The position numbers and the translations under genes are program-made. Of a stretch of DNA of 64,000 nt, positions 42,035-50,019 are shown one piece after another. Numbering within the stretch: the stretch's first letter is position 1; the number at the start of each line of letters is the position of its first letter. The notes beneath the pieces were generated by a model that saw only the letters and a list, made by a program, of their open reading frames with translations, had not been told where the DNA came from and made no database searches. Origin of the DNA: JBDHWG01 sp046328525 (lineage in GTDB: Bacteria > Chloroflexota > Anaerolineae > Epilineales > JAHCIE01); NCBI GenBank assembly GCA_046328525.1, contig JAXLWK010000005.1, positions 124,001 to 188,000 on the forward strand. The letters are read 5' to 3'.

Positions 42035-44581
42035 ATGTCTCAAATCATCACCGAACGCCGACTCACAACCTTATTCGTCGTCTCGTTCATAATGGTTATG
42101 CTGATTCTACTGATTGGCCCGCTACCAGCAATGGCTCAAGGTCCGGTTGGAAATCCGACGGACGCAGTCGACAAACAGAACGATGATTGGAAGTTGTACA
42201 AGGATACAGCGTCAGGTATCGTCTTGAAGTACCCATCGTCCTGGACGATGTATCCTGGTGAGTACATCGACTCGTCGTGGCACTTCTACGAAATCAGAAT
42301 CCAGCAACCGTCCGAAACACAGGACTATTCCGGCATCACAGTTCTGATCGAGAAGAATCCACAGAAGCTCGATGTCGACGCCTTCACCCGGCAAGAAGTC
42401 TCGCGGCTTACGGACGAAGCCGATGAGACGAAGATCGTCACGGAGAACGTCCTGGTTGGAGGAATACCAGCGGTACGAGTTAACCACTCATCTGGCGCCA
42501 TAACAAGCAGCACGTATATATCGCGCGGTCCCTTCGTCTACCGGTTCTCTCTTGTCGGTAGTTGCTGCGGAACGGATGGCAAGTCCGACACAGCGGTGAT
42601 ACTTGATAAGGTGCTGGCGACGGTCCAGTTCGAAGATGCTGCGACGGATTTTATGGTAGCACCCAGTGAGAAAACTCAAAGCTCGCCACAAGTCCAGCCA
42701 TTCAGAGAATCCTCAACCGCTGCTGCAACTGTATTTACGTATCCAGTCGCCGGCAGCCGGATCGCGGGCTACGACTATGGTGAGCGGCCGAATAAAGATG
42801 GAGCTCCACCCTGCTACACCCCGACGACTTGGAGATCTCTCTATCACGATGGCGAAGATTGGATGGGGGCATCGGGTACTGCCGTTCGTGCAGTAGCCGA
42901 TGGCACCGTAGAGTGGTACGACGCACGGTATGATTATCCAGGTCGTGTTGTGATCATCAAGCACACCCTACCTGATGGAAGCACAATCTACTCGATGTAC
43001 GGTCACTTGACGTCTGTGTCTGTTGCTCAAGGACAAAGCGTTGCTAAAGAGGCAAATATCGGTGCAATGTACAATCAGAGTAGCAACACTCACGTACATT
43101 GGGAAATGCGCTACTTTCGTGATGGTTCCAACCTCTGCAGCAATCCAAATAGCCATCCAGGAGTTCCTGGGCCTGGTTATTCGACCGTGCATCCTGACCA
43201 GAAGGGGTACACAAATCCCGGGGCGTTCGTGCGCTCACATTCATCAGCTGTTCCAGCCGCTCCCAGCAACCTCCGAGCAACGGCGCTTAGCCCAAACGTG
43301 GTCCGCCTCGATTGGAACGACAACTCCAACAACGAGACTAGCTTCGAGGTCTATGACGGAAATACGCGCATTGCTTCTGTAGGCGCTAATACGCCGTCCT
43401 ACACAGTCGGCGGATTGGCTCCCAACTCCTATCACTGCTATCACCTCTTTGCCCGCAATGGCTCAGGCGACTCGCCCTGGACCGACTGGGCGTGCATCAC
43501 AACGCCATCGGGCGGCAGCTCAGATCCCGACGATGGACGGACGCTCTCCGCTGGGCAGACGCTGTCTGGCACGATCAACCCGGCCGATGATCAGGATATC
43601 TATTACTTCGACGGGAATACCAGTCAGTCGGTCTTCATCCGAATGAACCGGACGAGCGGCAACCTGGACAGTTACCTGTACTTGTATGCCCCGAATGGCA
43701 ATTTGGTGACCCAAGACGACGACAGCGGCGGTAACACCAACTCGTTCATCAACGGGTTCGCGCTACCCCAAAACGGCCGCTATCGCATCGTCGCCCAGAG
43801 CTATAATCGGGGCAGTACGGGCGGCTACAATCTAAGCCTCTCGATGACAAGCAGCACAAGCGGTGGGCCGTCGGGCTATGCGTACTGCGCCCAGGAAGGG
43901 CAACGCTGCAACTTCAGCGGCACGAAGGATGTCGCCTACGGCGCGAACGGCCGGTTCAACTACCGCACTGGCGTAAGCGGAGGCATAGACTGCAACAACA
44001 ATGTCTTCGGCGACCCGATACCCGGTACCACCAAGGCGTGTTACATCAAGGATAGCAGCAGCGGGAGCACTGTAAACCTGGCGCGGGGGAAGGCTTCCTG
44101 GGCCACGACGAGTGATCGCAACTTCCCGTATCAGTATGGCAACGACGGCAATACGGGGACGCGATGGTCATCCGCTGGATCGGGAGCTCAGTGGTTCAAG
44201 ATAGACCTGGGGTCGGCCCAGCAGTTCAATCAGTTTGTCGTGCGCTGGGAGACGGCCTACGCTCGCACGTATTATGTGGCGTACTGCGATAACAACTGCA
44301 CCGTTGACGGCAACTCGAACTGGTACGGATATCAGCGAACATTGACCACGCGACAAGACGACGTGTTTAACTGGAGCACCCAATCGCATCGCTATGTCGG
44401 TCTCTACATGGTTGATGTGGCCCCAGGTTACGGCAACTTCTCGTTCTGGGAGTTCGAGGTCTACAATCGAAGCGGAGCCAACGGTCTTGGGAAGCTAGAG
44501 CAAGATCTGAAGGGGCTGGAGCCGATGAAGCAGGCGGAGCCAATCCAGTTGCCAGCTCAGATCGCTTCGCCGCAACCGTAG
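42035..44581 (+). CDS. Large secreted M23-type protein with FN3, PPC and glycan-binding domains
   Basis: An 848-aa exported protein. A signal peptide (about 10-40) is followed by a PsbP-like region (about 55-210), an M23 peptidase domain (about 240-395; YHDGEDW and HVHWE), an FN3 domain (about 415-500), a PPC beta-domain (about 505-610), a GYAYCAQEGQRCNFSG sugar-binding-like repeat (about 620-680) and an F5/8 type C (discoidin) domain (about 685-820). It probably acts outside the cell on walls or polysaccharide. Its codon use is less GC-rich than its neighbours, which suggests transfer. ATG 42035 follows GAAGGGGAA. It is in line with the regulator at 41175. Confidence 0.88.
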   Translation: MSQIITERRLTTLFVVSFIMVMLILLIGPLPAMAQGPVGNPTDAVDKQNDDWKLYKDTASGIVLKYPSSWTMYPGEYIDSSWHFYEIRIQQPSETQDYSGITVLIEKNPQKLDVDAFTRQEVSRLTDEADETKIVTENVLVGGIPAVRVNHSSGAITSSTYISRGPFVYRFSLVGSCCGTDGKSDTAVILDKVLATVQFEDAATDFMVAPSEKTQSSPQVQPFRESSTAAATVFTYPVAGSRIAGYDYGERPNKDGAPPCYTPTTWRSLYHDGEDWMGASGTAVRAVADGTVEWYDARYDYPGRVVIIKHTLPDGSTIYSMYGHLTSVSVAQGQSVAKEANIGAMYNQSSNTHVHWEMRYFRDGSNLCSNPNSHPGVPGPGYSTVHPDQKGYTNPGAFVRSHSSAVPAAPSNLRATALSPNVVRLDWNDNSNNETSFEVYDGNTRIASVGANTPSYTVGGLAPNSYHCYHLFARNGSGDSPWTDWACITTPSGGSSDPDDGRTLSAGQTLSGTINPADDQDIYYFDGNTSQSVFIRMNRTSGNLDSYLYLYAPNGNLVTQDDDSGGNTNSFINGFALPQNGRYRIVAQSYNRGSTGGYNLSLSMTSSTSGGPSGYAYCAQEGQRCNFSGTKDVAYGANGRFNYRTGVSGGIDCNNNVFGDPIPGTTKACYIKDSSSGSTVNLARGKASWATTSDRNFPYQYGNDGNTGTRWSSAGSGAQWFKIDLGSAQQFNQFVVRWETAYARTYYVAYCDNNCTVDGNSNWYGYQRTLTTRQDDVFNWSTQSHRYVGLYMVDVAPGYGNFSFWEFEVYNRSGANGLGKLEQDLKGLEPMKQAEPIQLPAQIASPQP

Positions 44582-44620
44582 CTCTTGCAGCGATAGCGTC
44601 CGCAGGATACGTGAGTCAGC

Positions 44621-44653
44621 GACGGTGAGGGTCTCCCAGCGACCCTCACCGTC
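44621..44653 (+). terminator. Strong convergent terminator
   Basis: A perfect 13-bp stem GACGGTGAGGGTC/GACCCTCACCGTC with a 7-nt loop, followed by TTTCTTG, between the secreted M23 gene (+) and the SDR gene (-). Confidence 0.88.
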
Positions 44654-44684
44654 TTTCTTGCCTTCAATGCGGCCTTTGCCTCTC

Positions 44685-46169
44685 TCAGTTGGTCGGGAAC
44701 AAGTGGGCGGGGGCGGCGGCTGGCGCCTCGGCCCCCTCGGCGACCTTGCGGATCATGCCGCTGAAGATCAGGCCGTGGATGGGGTAGAGGGCGTACCAGT
44801 AGAGCCAACCCGAAAGGCCTTTCGGCGCGAAGAACGCCGTCTGGCTCAGCAGCGTCTCGCCGTCGGCCTGCGGCCGCGCCTGGAACTGGAGCCACGCCTG
44901 CCCCGGCACCTTCATCTCGGCGCGCAGCCGCAGCAGCCGGTCCGGCTCCACCGCCTCGACGCGCCAGAAGTCCAGGGCGTCGCCCACGCGCACGTCGTCC
45001 GGGTCGCGGCGGCCGCGCCGCATCCCCACGCCGCCGATCAGGCGGTCGGCCAGGCCGCGCAGCTGCCACGCCCAGTTCATGTACAGCCAGCCCCGCCGCC
45101 CGCCCAATCCCGTAAAGGACCGAAACACCCCGTGCGGCGCGGCGGCGACGAGGCGCTGGCGGTGCTCCATGACCATGCCCTCTTGCGTCGTCAGCGCCAC
45201 CGGCCGCATGTCGCCCTGGGACGTCATCAGGGCGTCGCTCCACACCGTCTCCACGTCCCTGGCCTGGAGCTTGGCGAGGGCGGCGCGCACGGCGCTCTCG
45301 TAGTCCATCGGGCGGATGGCAGGGAAGATACGGCGGGCGCTGTCGTCGCGCACGATGACCTCGTTGCGCAGGCCCTCGATGAGCGGCCCGGCGATGGGAG
45401 CCGGGATGGGTGTGACGAAGTGCACCCAGTAGGAGGACAGGCGCGGCGTCAGGACGGGCACGGCGACCAGCCAACGCTTCAGGCCGCGCACCCGCGCGTA
45501 CCCCGTCATCATCTCGCCGTAGGTCAGCACGTTGGCGCCGCCAATCTCGATGACCTGGCCGATGCTCGCCGGCGTGTCCAGGGCGGCGACCAGGTAGTCC
45601 AGGACGTTGCGCACGGCGATGGGCTGGATGCGCGTGTACACCCAGCGGGGGCAGATCATCACCGGCACCCGCTCGGTGAGGTAGCGCACCATCTCGAAGG
45701 ACAGGGAGCCGGAGCCGACGATGACGGCGGCCTGGAACTCGGTCACGGGGACGCCGGACTCGCGCAGGGCGTCGCCGGTCTCCTGGCGCGAGCGCAGGTG
45801 AGGCGAGAGGGAGGCCGCCGGGTCGCCCAGCCCGCCCAGGTAGATGATGCGCCGCACCCCGGCCGCGCGCGCGGCGTGGCCGAAGGCGCGGGCGGCCGCC
45901 AGGTCGCGCTCGTGGAAGTCGTGGCCGCCGCCCATGCTATGAATCAGGTAGTACGCCACGTCTATGCCCTGAAGCGCGGGCGCCAGCGTCTCCGGCGCGA
46001 GGACGTCGCCGCGCGCCACCTCGACCCGCCTCAGCCAGTCACGCCCTTCGAGCCGCGCCGGGTCGCGCACCATGCAGCGCACGGCGTAGCCCGCCTCCAG
46101 CAGACGCGGCACGAGTCGGCCGCCAATATAGCCCGTCGCCCCGGTCACTAACACTTTCGGCTTGTTCAC
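44685..46169 (-). CDS. NAD(P)-binding SDR protein fused to a DUF2867 domain
   Basis: A 494-aa protein. The N-terminal atypical SDR/NmrA-like Rossmann domain (about 1-300) begins KVLVTGATGYIGGRLVPRLL and includes AYYLIHSMGGG and RVYTRIQPI-like segments. The C-terminal part (about 330-490) is a DUF2867 START-like domain (RVEAVEPDRLLRLRAEMKVPGQAWLQF). This fusion is common in Actinobacteria and Chloroflexota; its substrate is unknown. It starts with MNKPKVL at 46169. Confidence 0.86.
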   Translation of the reverse strand: MNKPKVLVTGATGYIGGRLVPRLLEAGYAVRCMVRDPARLEGRDWLRRVEVARGDVLAPETLAPALQGIDVAYYLIHSMGGGHDFHERDLAAARAFGHAARAAGVRRIIYLGGLGDPAASLSPHLRSRQETGDALRESGVPVTEFQAAVIVGSGSLSFEMVRYLTERVPVMICPRWVYTRIQPIAVRNVLDYLVAALDTPASIGQVIEIGGANVLTYGEMMTGYARVRGLKRWLVAVPVLTPRLSSYWVHFVTPIPAPIAGPLIEGLRNEVIVRDDSARRIFPAIRPMDYESAVRAALAKLQARDVETVWSDALMTSQGDMRPVALTTQEGMVMEHRQRLVAAAPHGVFRSFTGLGGRRGWLYMNWAWQLRGLADRLIGGVGMRRGRRDPDDVRVGDALDFWRVEAVEPDRLLRLRAEMKVPGQAWLQFQARPQADGETLLSQTAFFAPKGLSGWLYWYALYPIHGLIFSGMIRKVAEGAEAPAAAPAHLFPTN

Positions 46170-46294
46170 TTTGTGATGCCCTCTCTGTCTGTAACAATGT
46201 CACCCTACAGAGAAGGCAATGCGCGCCCGCCTTACCCACGCAGCGTGGCATTGCTCCTGCTATTGATGTCGGCAATCGGGATTCGTCATCGGAC

Positions 46295-46600
46295 ATGAGA
46301 GAGAGCGATGAGTCTCCAGGCGCGGTGCCGCTCACCGAGGCGGCGCGCGTCGGGCAGGGCATTCCGCGCCAGGAGCACGTCGCGGAGGCCGCGCAGACGG
46401 GCCAGTCGGTCGAGGCGGTGGCGAAGGGGCGCGACGGCGAGCGCGCCGACCAGAAGCCGCAGCCGGGTGGCGCGTCCAACGGTCACACCGCGCAGACCCA
46501 CGGCAGTTTTAGTCTTAAGAAGGGCGTGAAAATCCTGGGCCTCGGCGCAGCGGTATTCGCGCTGGAGAAGATCAACGGCCGCCGCCGCTCCACCGAGTAG
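46295..46600 (+). CDS. Small hypothetical protein
   Basis: A 101-aa protein: a polar, Gln/Glu/Gly-rich N-terminal 70 residues that look disordered, then a short Lys-rich helix (KKGVKILGLGAAVFALEKING). I do not recognise it. The ATG at 46295 is preceded by a weak purine run. It lies alone between the SDR gene and a repeat field, so confidence that it is translated is moderate. Confidence 0.4.
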   Translation: MRESDESPGAVPLTEAARVGQGIPRQEHVAEAAQTGQSVEAVAKGRDGERADQKPQPGGASNGHTAQTHGSFSLKKGVKILGLGAAVFALEKINGRRRSTE

Positions 46601-46642
46601 GCTGACGGCTAACCGGTAGAACCTCGGCGGTGGGGTGACGTT

Positions 46643-47015
46643 TGGATCACGAAAGGCGCGAAAAGAACGCGAAAGGCGCGAAAAACAGCCGCCTGGCGTG
46701 TACCTCGCCTGAAAATAAGCCTGGGCTGCGTAGCGCCGACTTGAGTCGGCATCTGAGGAGCCGACTAAAAGTCGGCGCTACAGGGCTGCGCGACTCTCCC
46801 AAAAACAAGCCGGTAACGCAAGGGCGCAAGGACGCAGAGGCGCAAAGAGAGATTAGTCTTCAGTCTGTTGGCGGCGTTGCGTCTTTGCGCCTTGGCGTTC
46901 TCCTTTCGCTCTGGAACCTTCATCGCCGTGACAGCGATTTTCACTCATCTGGCGGTGGACGCAAGTTCATAGCTAACTCTCGCGTCTTTCGCGGTCTTTC
47001 GTGCCCTTCGTGGTC
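46643..47015. repeat. Field of CGCGAAA, CGCAAAG and GCGCCGACTT repeats
   Basis: The gap 46601-47143 has no gene. It holds GGATCACGAAAGGCGCGAAA (46643-46662), the GCGCCGACTTGAGTCGGC inverted repeat (46730-46781), AACGCAAGG...CGCAAAGAG (46817-46850) with GCGTCTTTGCGCC (46879-46893), and CTCGCGTCTTTCGCGG...CCTTCGTGGTCC (46979-47015). Confidence 0.82.
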
Positions 47016-47046
47016 CGCAGGCCCACGCACCGCATACGTCCTATGA

Positions 47047-47096
47047 ATGATGACAGCGTCCCTCGACCCGGCTGGGTCGAGGGACGCTATCATCAT
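47047..47096. repeat. Long inverted repeat around CAGCGTCCCTCGACCC
   Basis: Two 23-bp arms (47047-47069 and 47074-47096) with one mismatch and a 4-nt loop. The core arm is AGCGTCCCTCGACCC. It lies 47 bp past the tdk stop. Confidence 0.9.
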
Positions 47097-47143
47097 TCCG
47101 TGTATTCCGTGTGTTCCGTGGTGAGTTCCCTCGCCGCCTGGCG

Positions 47144-47767
47144 TTACGCGCTCGCCGTCTCGGCCTCAGCCGACGCCTCGACAGCCGGCGGGACCTCGTG
47201 GCAGTGGCGGCAGCGCGCCTCGTACACCTCCGACGCCCCGACCAGGATGACCGGGTCGTTGTAGCGCGCCGGTTGCCCGTCAATGAGGCGCTGGGTGCGG
47301 CTGGCGGGTGCGCCGCAGATGACGCAGATCGCCGAGAGCTTGTCCACCATCTCGGCCTGGGCCATGAGCAGGGGCATCGGGCCGAACGGTTCGGCGCGGA
47401 AGTCCGTGTCCAGCCCGGCCAGGAGGACGCGCTTGCCACTGTCGGCCAGCTCGTTGCAAACCGGCGCGATCTCCCAGTCGAAGAACTGCACCTCGTCCAC
47501 GGCGACGACGTCGGTATCCGCGTCCACCAGGGCGAGTATTTCCCGCGACGACGGGACGGCCACGGCGTCCATCTGCAAGCCGTTGTGGGAGCTGACTTGC
47601 AGCTCACCGTAGCGCGTATCGAGGACAGGCTTGAAGACCTGCACCTTCTGGCGGGCGATCTCGGCGCGCTTGATGCGTCGAATCAGCTCCTCGGTCTTGC
47701 CGCTGAACATGCTGCCGCAGATCAGCTCGATCCACCCGTCAATGTGACCGTGAGGTTGAGGGGCCAC
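47144..47767 (-). CDS. tdk: Thymidine kinase
   Basis: A 207-aa type II (TK1-like) kinase that phosphorylates thymidine for salvage. The P-loop is GSMFSGKTEELIRR; then VAVDEVQFFD (Walker B), a zinc ribbon with CVICGAPA and CRHC, and the lasso-region GLDTDFRAEPFGP. GTG 47767 is chosen because AAAGGAGA stands seven bases upstream; an ATG nine codons earlier has no comparable site. A possible promoter (TATAAT near 47817 on this strand) precedes it. Confidence 0.94.
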   Translation of the reverse strand: MAPQPHGHIDGWIELICGSMFSGKTEELIRRIKRAEIARQKVQVFKPVLDTRYGELQVSSHNGLQMDAVAVPSSREILALVDADTDVVAVDEVQFFDWEIAPVCNELADSGKRVLLAGLDTDFRAEPFGPMPLLMAQAEMVDKLSAICVICGAPASRTQRLIDGQPARYNDPVILVGASEVYEARCRHCHEVPPAVEASAEAETASA

Positions 47768-47838
47768 GGCCAGTCTCCTTTCGCGCACGAACATAATGCT
47801 AACGCGACCATTATAGTCAGAACGGGGCGGGACGCAAA

Positions 47839-47876
47839 AAAGCCCTCTCGGAGCGCAGTGGCTCGGAGAGGGCTTT
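47839..47876 (-). terminator. Intrinsic terminator after rpmE
   Basis: Stem AAAGCCCTCTC/GAGAGGGCTTT, extended inside by GAGC/GCTC, followed on the minus strand by TTTTTTG. It ends the rplU-rpmA-rpmE run. Confidence 0.9.
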
Positions 47877-47894
47877 CGCAGAGTTCGGTGCGGG

Positions 47895-48161
47895 TTACTT
47901 CCTGGCCTTGGTGGCTGTCGCGGTGGTCGCGGGCTTCGGCTGGTTGGCCTTCTGCTCGCGGCGCTCCAGGCGCATCATGAACCGATCCACGCGGCCGGCG
48001 GTGTCAACGATGCGCTGCTCGCCGGTGTAGAACGGGTGGCACTGGGAGCACACGTCCGTGCGGATGGTGGCCTGCGTCGAGCCGACGGTGAACGTGTTCC
48101 CACACGCGCAGACGACCTGCGCCTCGGGGTAGTACTTGGGATGAATACCTTGCTTTGGCAT
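47895..48161 (-). CDS. rpmE: 50S ribosomal protein L31 (zinc-type)
   Basis: An 88-aa ribosomal protein: MPKQGIHPKYYPEAQVVCACG, then VCSQCHPFYTGEQRIVDTAGRVDRF, the L31 core. Cysteines (VCAC and VCSQC) make this the zinc-binding form. A charged C-terminal tail follows. It starts 12 bp after rpmA. Confidence 0.96.
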   Translation of the reverse strand: MPKQGIHPKYYPEAQVVCACGNTFTVGSTQATIRTDVCSQCHPFYTGEQRIVDTAGRVDRFMMRLERREQKANQPKPATTATATKARK

Positions 48162-48173
48162 TAGACTTCTTCC

Positions 48174-48467
48174 TTACGCCTCGCCAACGCTCTCCGTCAG
48201 CACCGCGACGGGCGCGACCGGGTACACGCTGATGCGCTGCTTGTAGCGAGTGACATGCTCAAACTTCACGCGCCCATCTACCTTGGCGAATAGCGTGTAG
48301 TCACGACCCTGGCCGACGTTGAGGCCAGGCTCGAACTTGGTGCCGAGCTGGCGCACGAGGATGCTGCCGGCGCTGACGACCTGGCCGTCGAAGCGCTTGA
48401 CACCCCGCCGTTGCGAATTGCTGTCGCGACCGTTCTTGCTGCTACCGCCACCCTTTTTGTGAGCCAT
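48174..48467 (-). CDS. rpmA: 50S ribosomal protein L27
   Basis: A 97-aa ribosomal protein beginning MAHKKGGGSSKNGRDSNSQRRGVK, the invariant L27 N-terminus near the peptidyl-transferase centre. No N-terminal cleavable extension is present, unlike the Firmicutes form. It is 115 bp downstream of rplU, a standard gene order, although the usual ysxB-like protease gene between them is absent. Confidence 0.97.
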   Translation of the reverse strand: MAHKKGGGSSKNGRDSNSQRRGVKRFDGQVVSAGSILVRQLGTKFEPGLNVGQGRDYTLFAKVDGRVKFEHVTRYKQRISVYPVAPVAVLTESVGEA

Positions 48468-48582
48468 GACTCTCTTCTCCTCTCGACCTGTGCAGCAGAT
48501 GGACGGTGCAAGACCGCCGACTCTTACGCCGGCCGAGTATGCTGACGACACGCGGCGTAACGGACGCCGCGCATCCTATGGT

Positions 48583-48906
48583 CTATTCCTGATTCTGGGC
48601 GACCGAGATATCGCCGATCTTGAGGCGGGTATAGGTCTGGCGGTGGCCGGTCTTGCGGCGGTAGCGAATCTTCGGCTTGTAGTCGAAGATGACCAGCTTG
48701 GGGCCTTTGACGTTGCCCACGACCGTGGCCGTGACCGTTGCGCCCTTCACATCGTCGCCCGCCTTGTGGCCGTCGTCGTCCGCGACCAGGAGCACGTCGC
48801 CCAGCTCGATCGTCGCGCCTTCCTCGGCGTCCAGCTTCTCCACGTCCACCACGTCGCCTGGCTTGACCCGGTATTGCTTCCCGCCCGTCTTGATGATTGC
48901 GTACAC
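48583..48906 (-). CDS. rplU: 50S ribosomal protein L21
   Basis: A 107-aa ribosomal protein: VYAIIKTGGKQYRVKPGDVVDVEKLDAEEG and the C-terminal KIRYRRKTGHRQTYTRLKI signature. GTG 48906 is chosen because GGGAGG lies six bases upstream and L21 normally starts with MYAII. A consensus promoter lies at 48994-49022. Confidence 0.96.
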   Translation of the reverse strand: MYAIIKTGGKQYRVKPGDVVDVEKLDAEEGATIELGDVLLVADDDGHKAGDDVKGATVTATVVGNVKGPKLVIFDYKPKIRYRRKTGHRQTYTRLKIGDISVAQNQE

Positions 48907-48993
48907 GTCAACCTCCCGCCGACATTCTATAAGCACGCGAACGGCAGGGGAAGGCCCCTGCCCGCATTGTGTATCTGGCTTGGACAACGCTTA

Positions 48994-49022
48994 ATTATAG
49001 GGTGACACGCCCGCCGGGTCAA
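48994..49022 (-). promoter_or_regulatory. Promoter for rplU-rpmA-rpmE
   Basis: On the minus strand: TTGACC (49022-49017), a 17-bp spacer and TATAAT (48999-48994), about 88 bp before the rplU start. Confidence 0.85.
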
Positions 49023-49035
49023 ATTCCGGTCATCG

Positions 49036-49761
49036 CTATCGCCGCGGCGAGGGCTTGCGCGCGTACCACGCCACGGCGGCGAGCGCCACGACGGCCAGCG
49101 CCGCGAGTAACCCCACGGCCAGGTCGCCGGACACGCTCGGATCCACCCGCGCCGCCAGGCTCACGACCGTGTTGGCCGCTCGCGCGCGAAACATGAGTCC
49201 CGTCGGCGTGTTCGCCAGGTACACCAGCAGCGCGGCGGCGATGAGACACACGCCCAGGGCGGTGAACTGGGGCAGGGCGCTGCGCGGCTCGCGGACCGCG
49301 TCGGGGGCCGCGAGGGACTGGCCCGGCGCTCCATAGTTGGCAAACAGCCGCGCCAGAACATCGGCGTAGTCGCCGTGGACGCGCCAGCGCTGCGTCATAG
49401 CATCCCAACGGCGGGCATCGGGCGGAACGCTCGCTCGCAGCGCCGCCAAGGTCCCGAAAGGATCATGGGCCGAACCCAGGCGGAAGCTAATCCACTCGCC
49501 GTCGCGCTCCACATCGAGGAGGCGGGCAGTCGCCTTGAGCCAGGCAGCGCGGGCGGCGTCGTACTCGGCGCGGCGCTGTGGGTCGCCCAGCACTTCGTAC
49601 GCCGCGTTGATGGCCTGCATGCGCTCCTTCGCCCCCGGCGCGGGGTTCACGTCCGGGTGGTAGAGGCGTGCGAGCTGACGGTAGGCGGCCTCGATGATGG
49701 CCGTCTCCGCCGTGGGCGACACTTGCAGAACCGCGTAGTAGTCGGGAGGCGCTGGGGGCAT
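49036..49761 (-). CDS. J-domain membrane protein
   Basis: A 241-aa protein. An N-terminal J domain (about 7-68) has YYAVLQVSPTAETAIIEAAYRQLARLYHPDVNP with the HPD tripeptide intact, so it should stimulate a DnaK. The middle (about 80-150) is soluble, and two membrane segments follow near the end (about 166-188 and 213-234). It lacks the G/F and zinc-finger regions of full DnaJ, so it is a specialised membrane-anchored co-chaperone. Its target is unknown. Confidence 0.85.
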   Translation of the reverse strand: MPPAPPDYYAVLQVSPTAETAIIEAAYRQLARLYHPDVNPAPGAKERMQAINAAYEVLGDPQRRAEYDAARAAWLKATARLLDVERDGEWISFRLGSAHDPFGTLAALRASVPPDARRWDAMTQRWRVHGDYADVLARLFANYGAPGQSLAAPDAVREPRSALPQFTALGVCLIAAALLVYLANTPTGLMFRARAANTVVSLAARVDPSVSGDLAVGLLAALAVVALAAVAWYARKPSPRR

Positions 49762-49805
49762 GGGGGATATTATAGCCCGAAAGGCAAGCGGCGGATAGCT
49801 GCAAG

Positions 49806-49907
49806 GGTAGCTCCATAGTTTAGCGTGGACGAGCCGAATTCACCCCCCCATCCCCCCGCCGGCGGGGGGAGCAGAGGGGGGTCTCCACGCTATCGTGTAG
49901 AGCTACC
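49806..49907. repeat. Long MITE-like inverted repeat
   Basis: GGTAGCTC...TAGCGTGGA on the left (49806-49829) faces TCCACGCTA...GAGCTACC (49883-49907). Inside, CACCCCCCCATCCCCCCGCC faces GGCGGGGGGAGCAGAGGGGGG. The arms are roughly 40-45 bp with mismatches. Confidence 0.8.
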
Positions 49908-49918
49908 GCTGCAAGCTA

Positions 49919-50019
49919 CTGTCAACGGATATCAAACGGATAAACGGATACAGGCCCATAGCCATCAGCCTTCCACCAGGCGACACAATCCGTTAATCCG
50001 TTCCCCTATCCGTTGACAG
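49919..50019. repeat. Inverted repeat overlapping the flavoprotein stop codon
   Basis: CTGTCAACGGATA (49919-49931) faces TATCCGTTGACAG (50007-50019), with inner AAACGGATAAACGGAT/ATCCGTTAATCCGTT. The right arm supplies the last codons (TVNG) and TAG of the flavoprotein gene. Confidence 0.85.
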
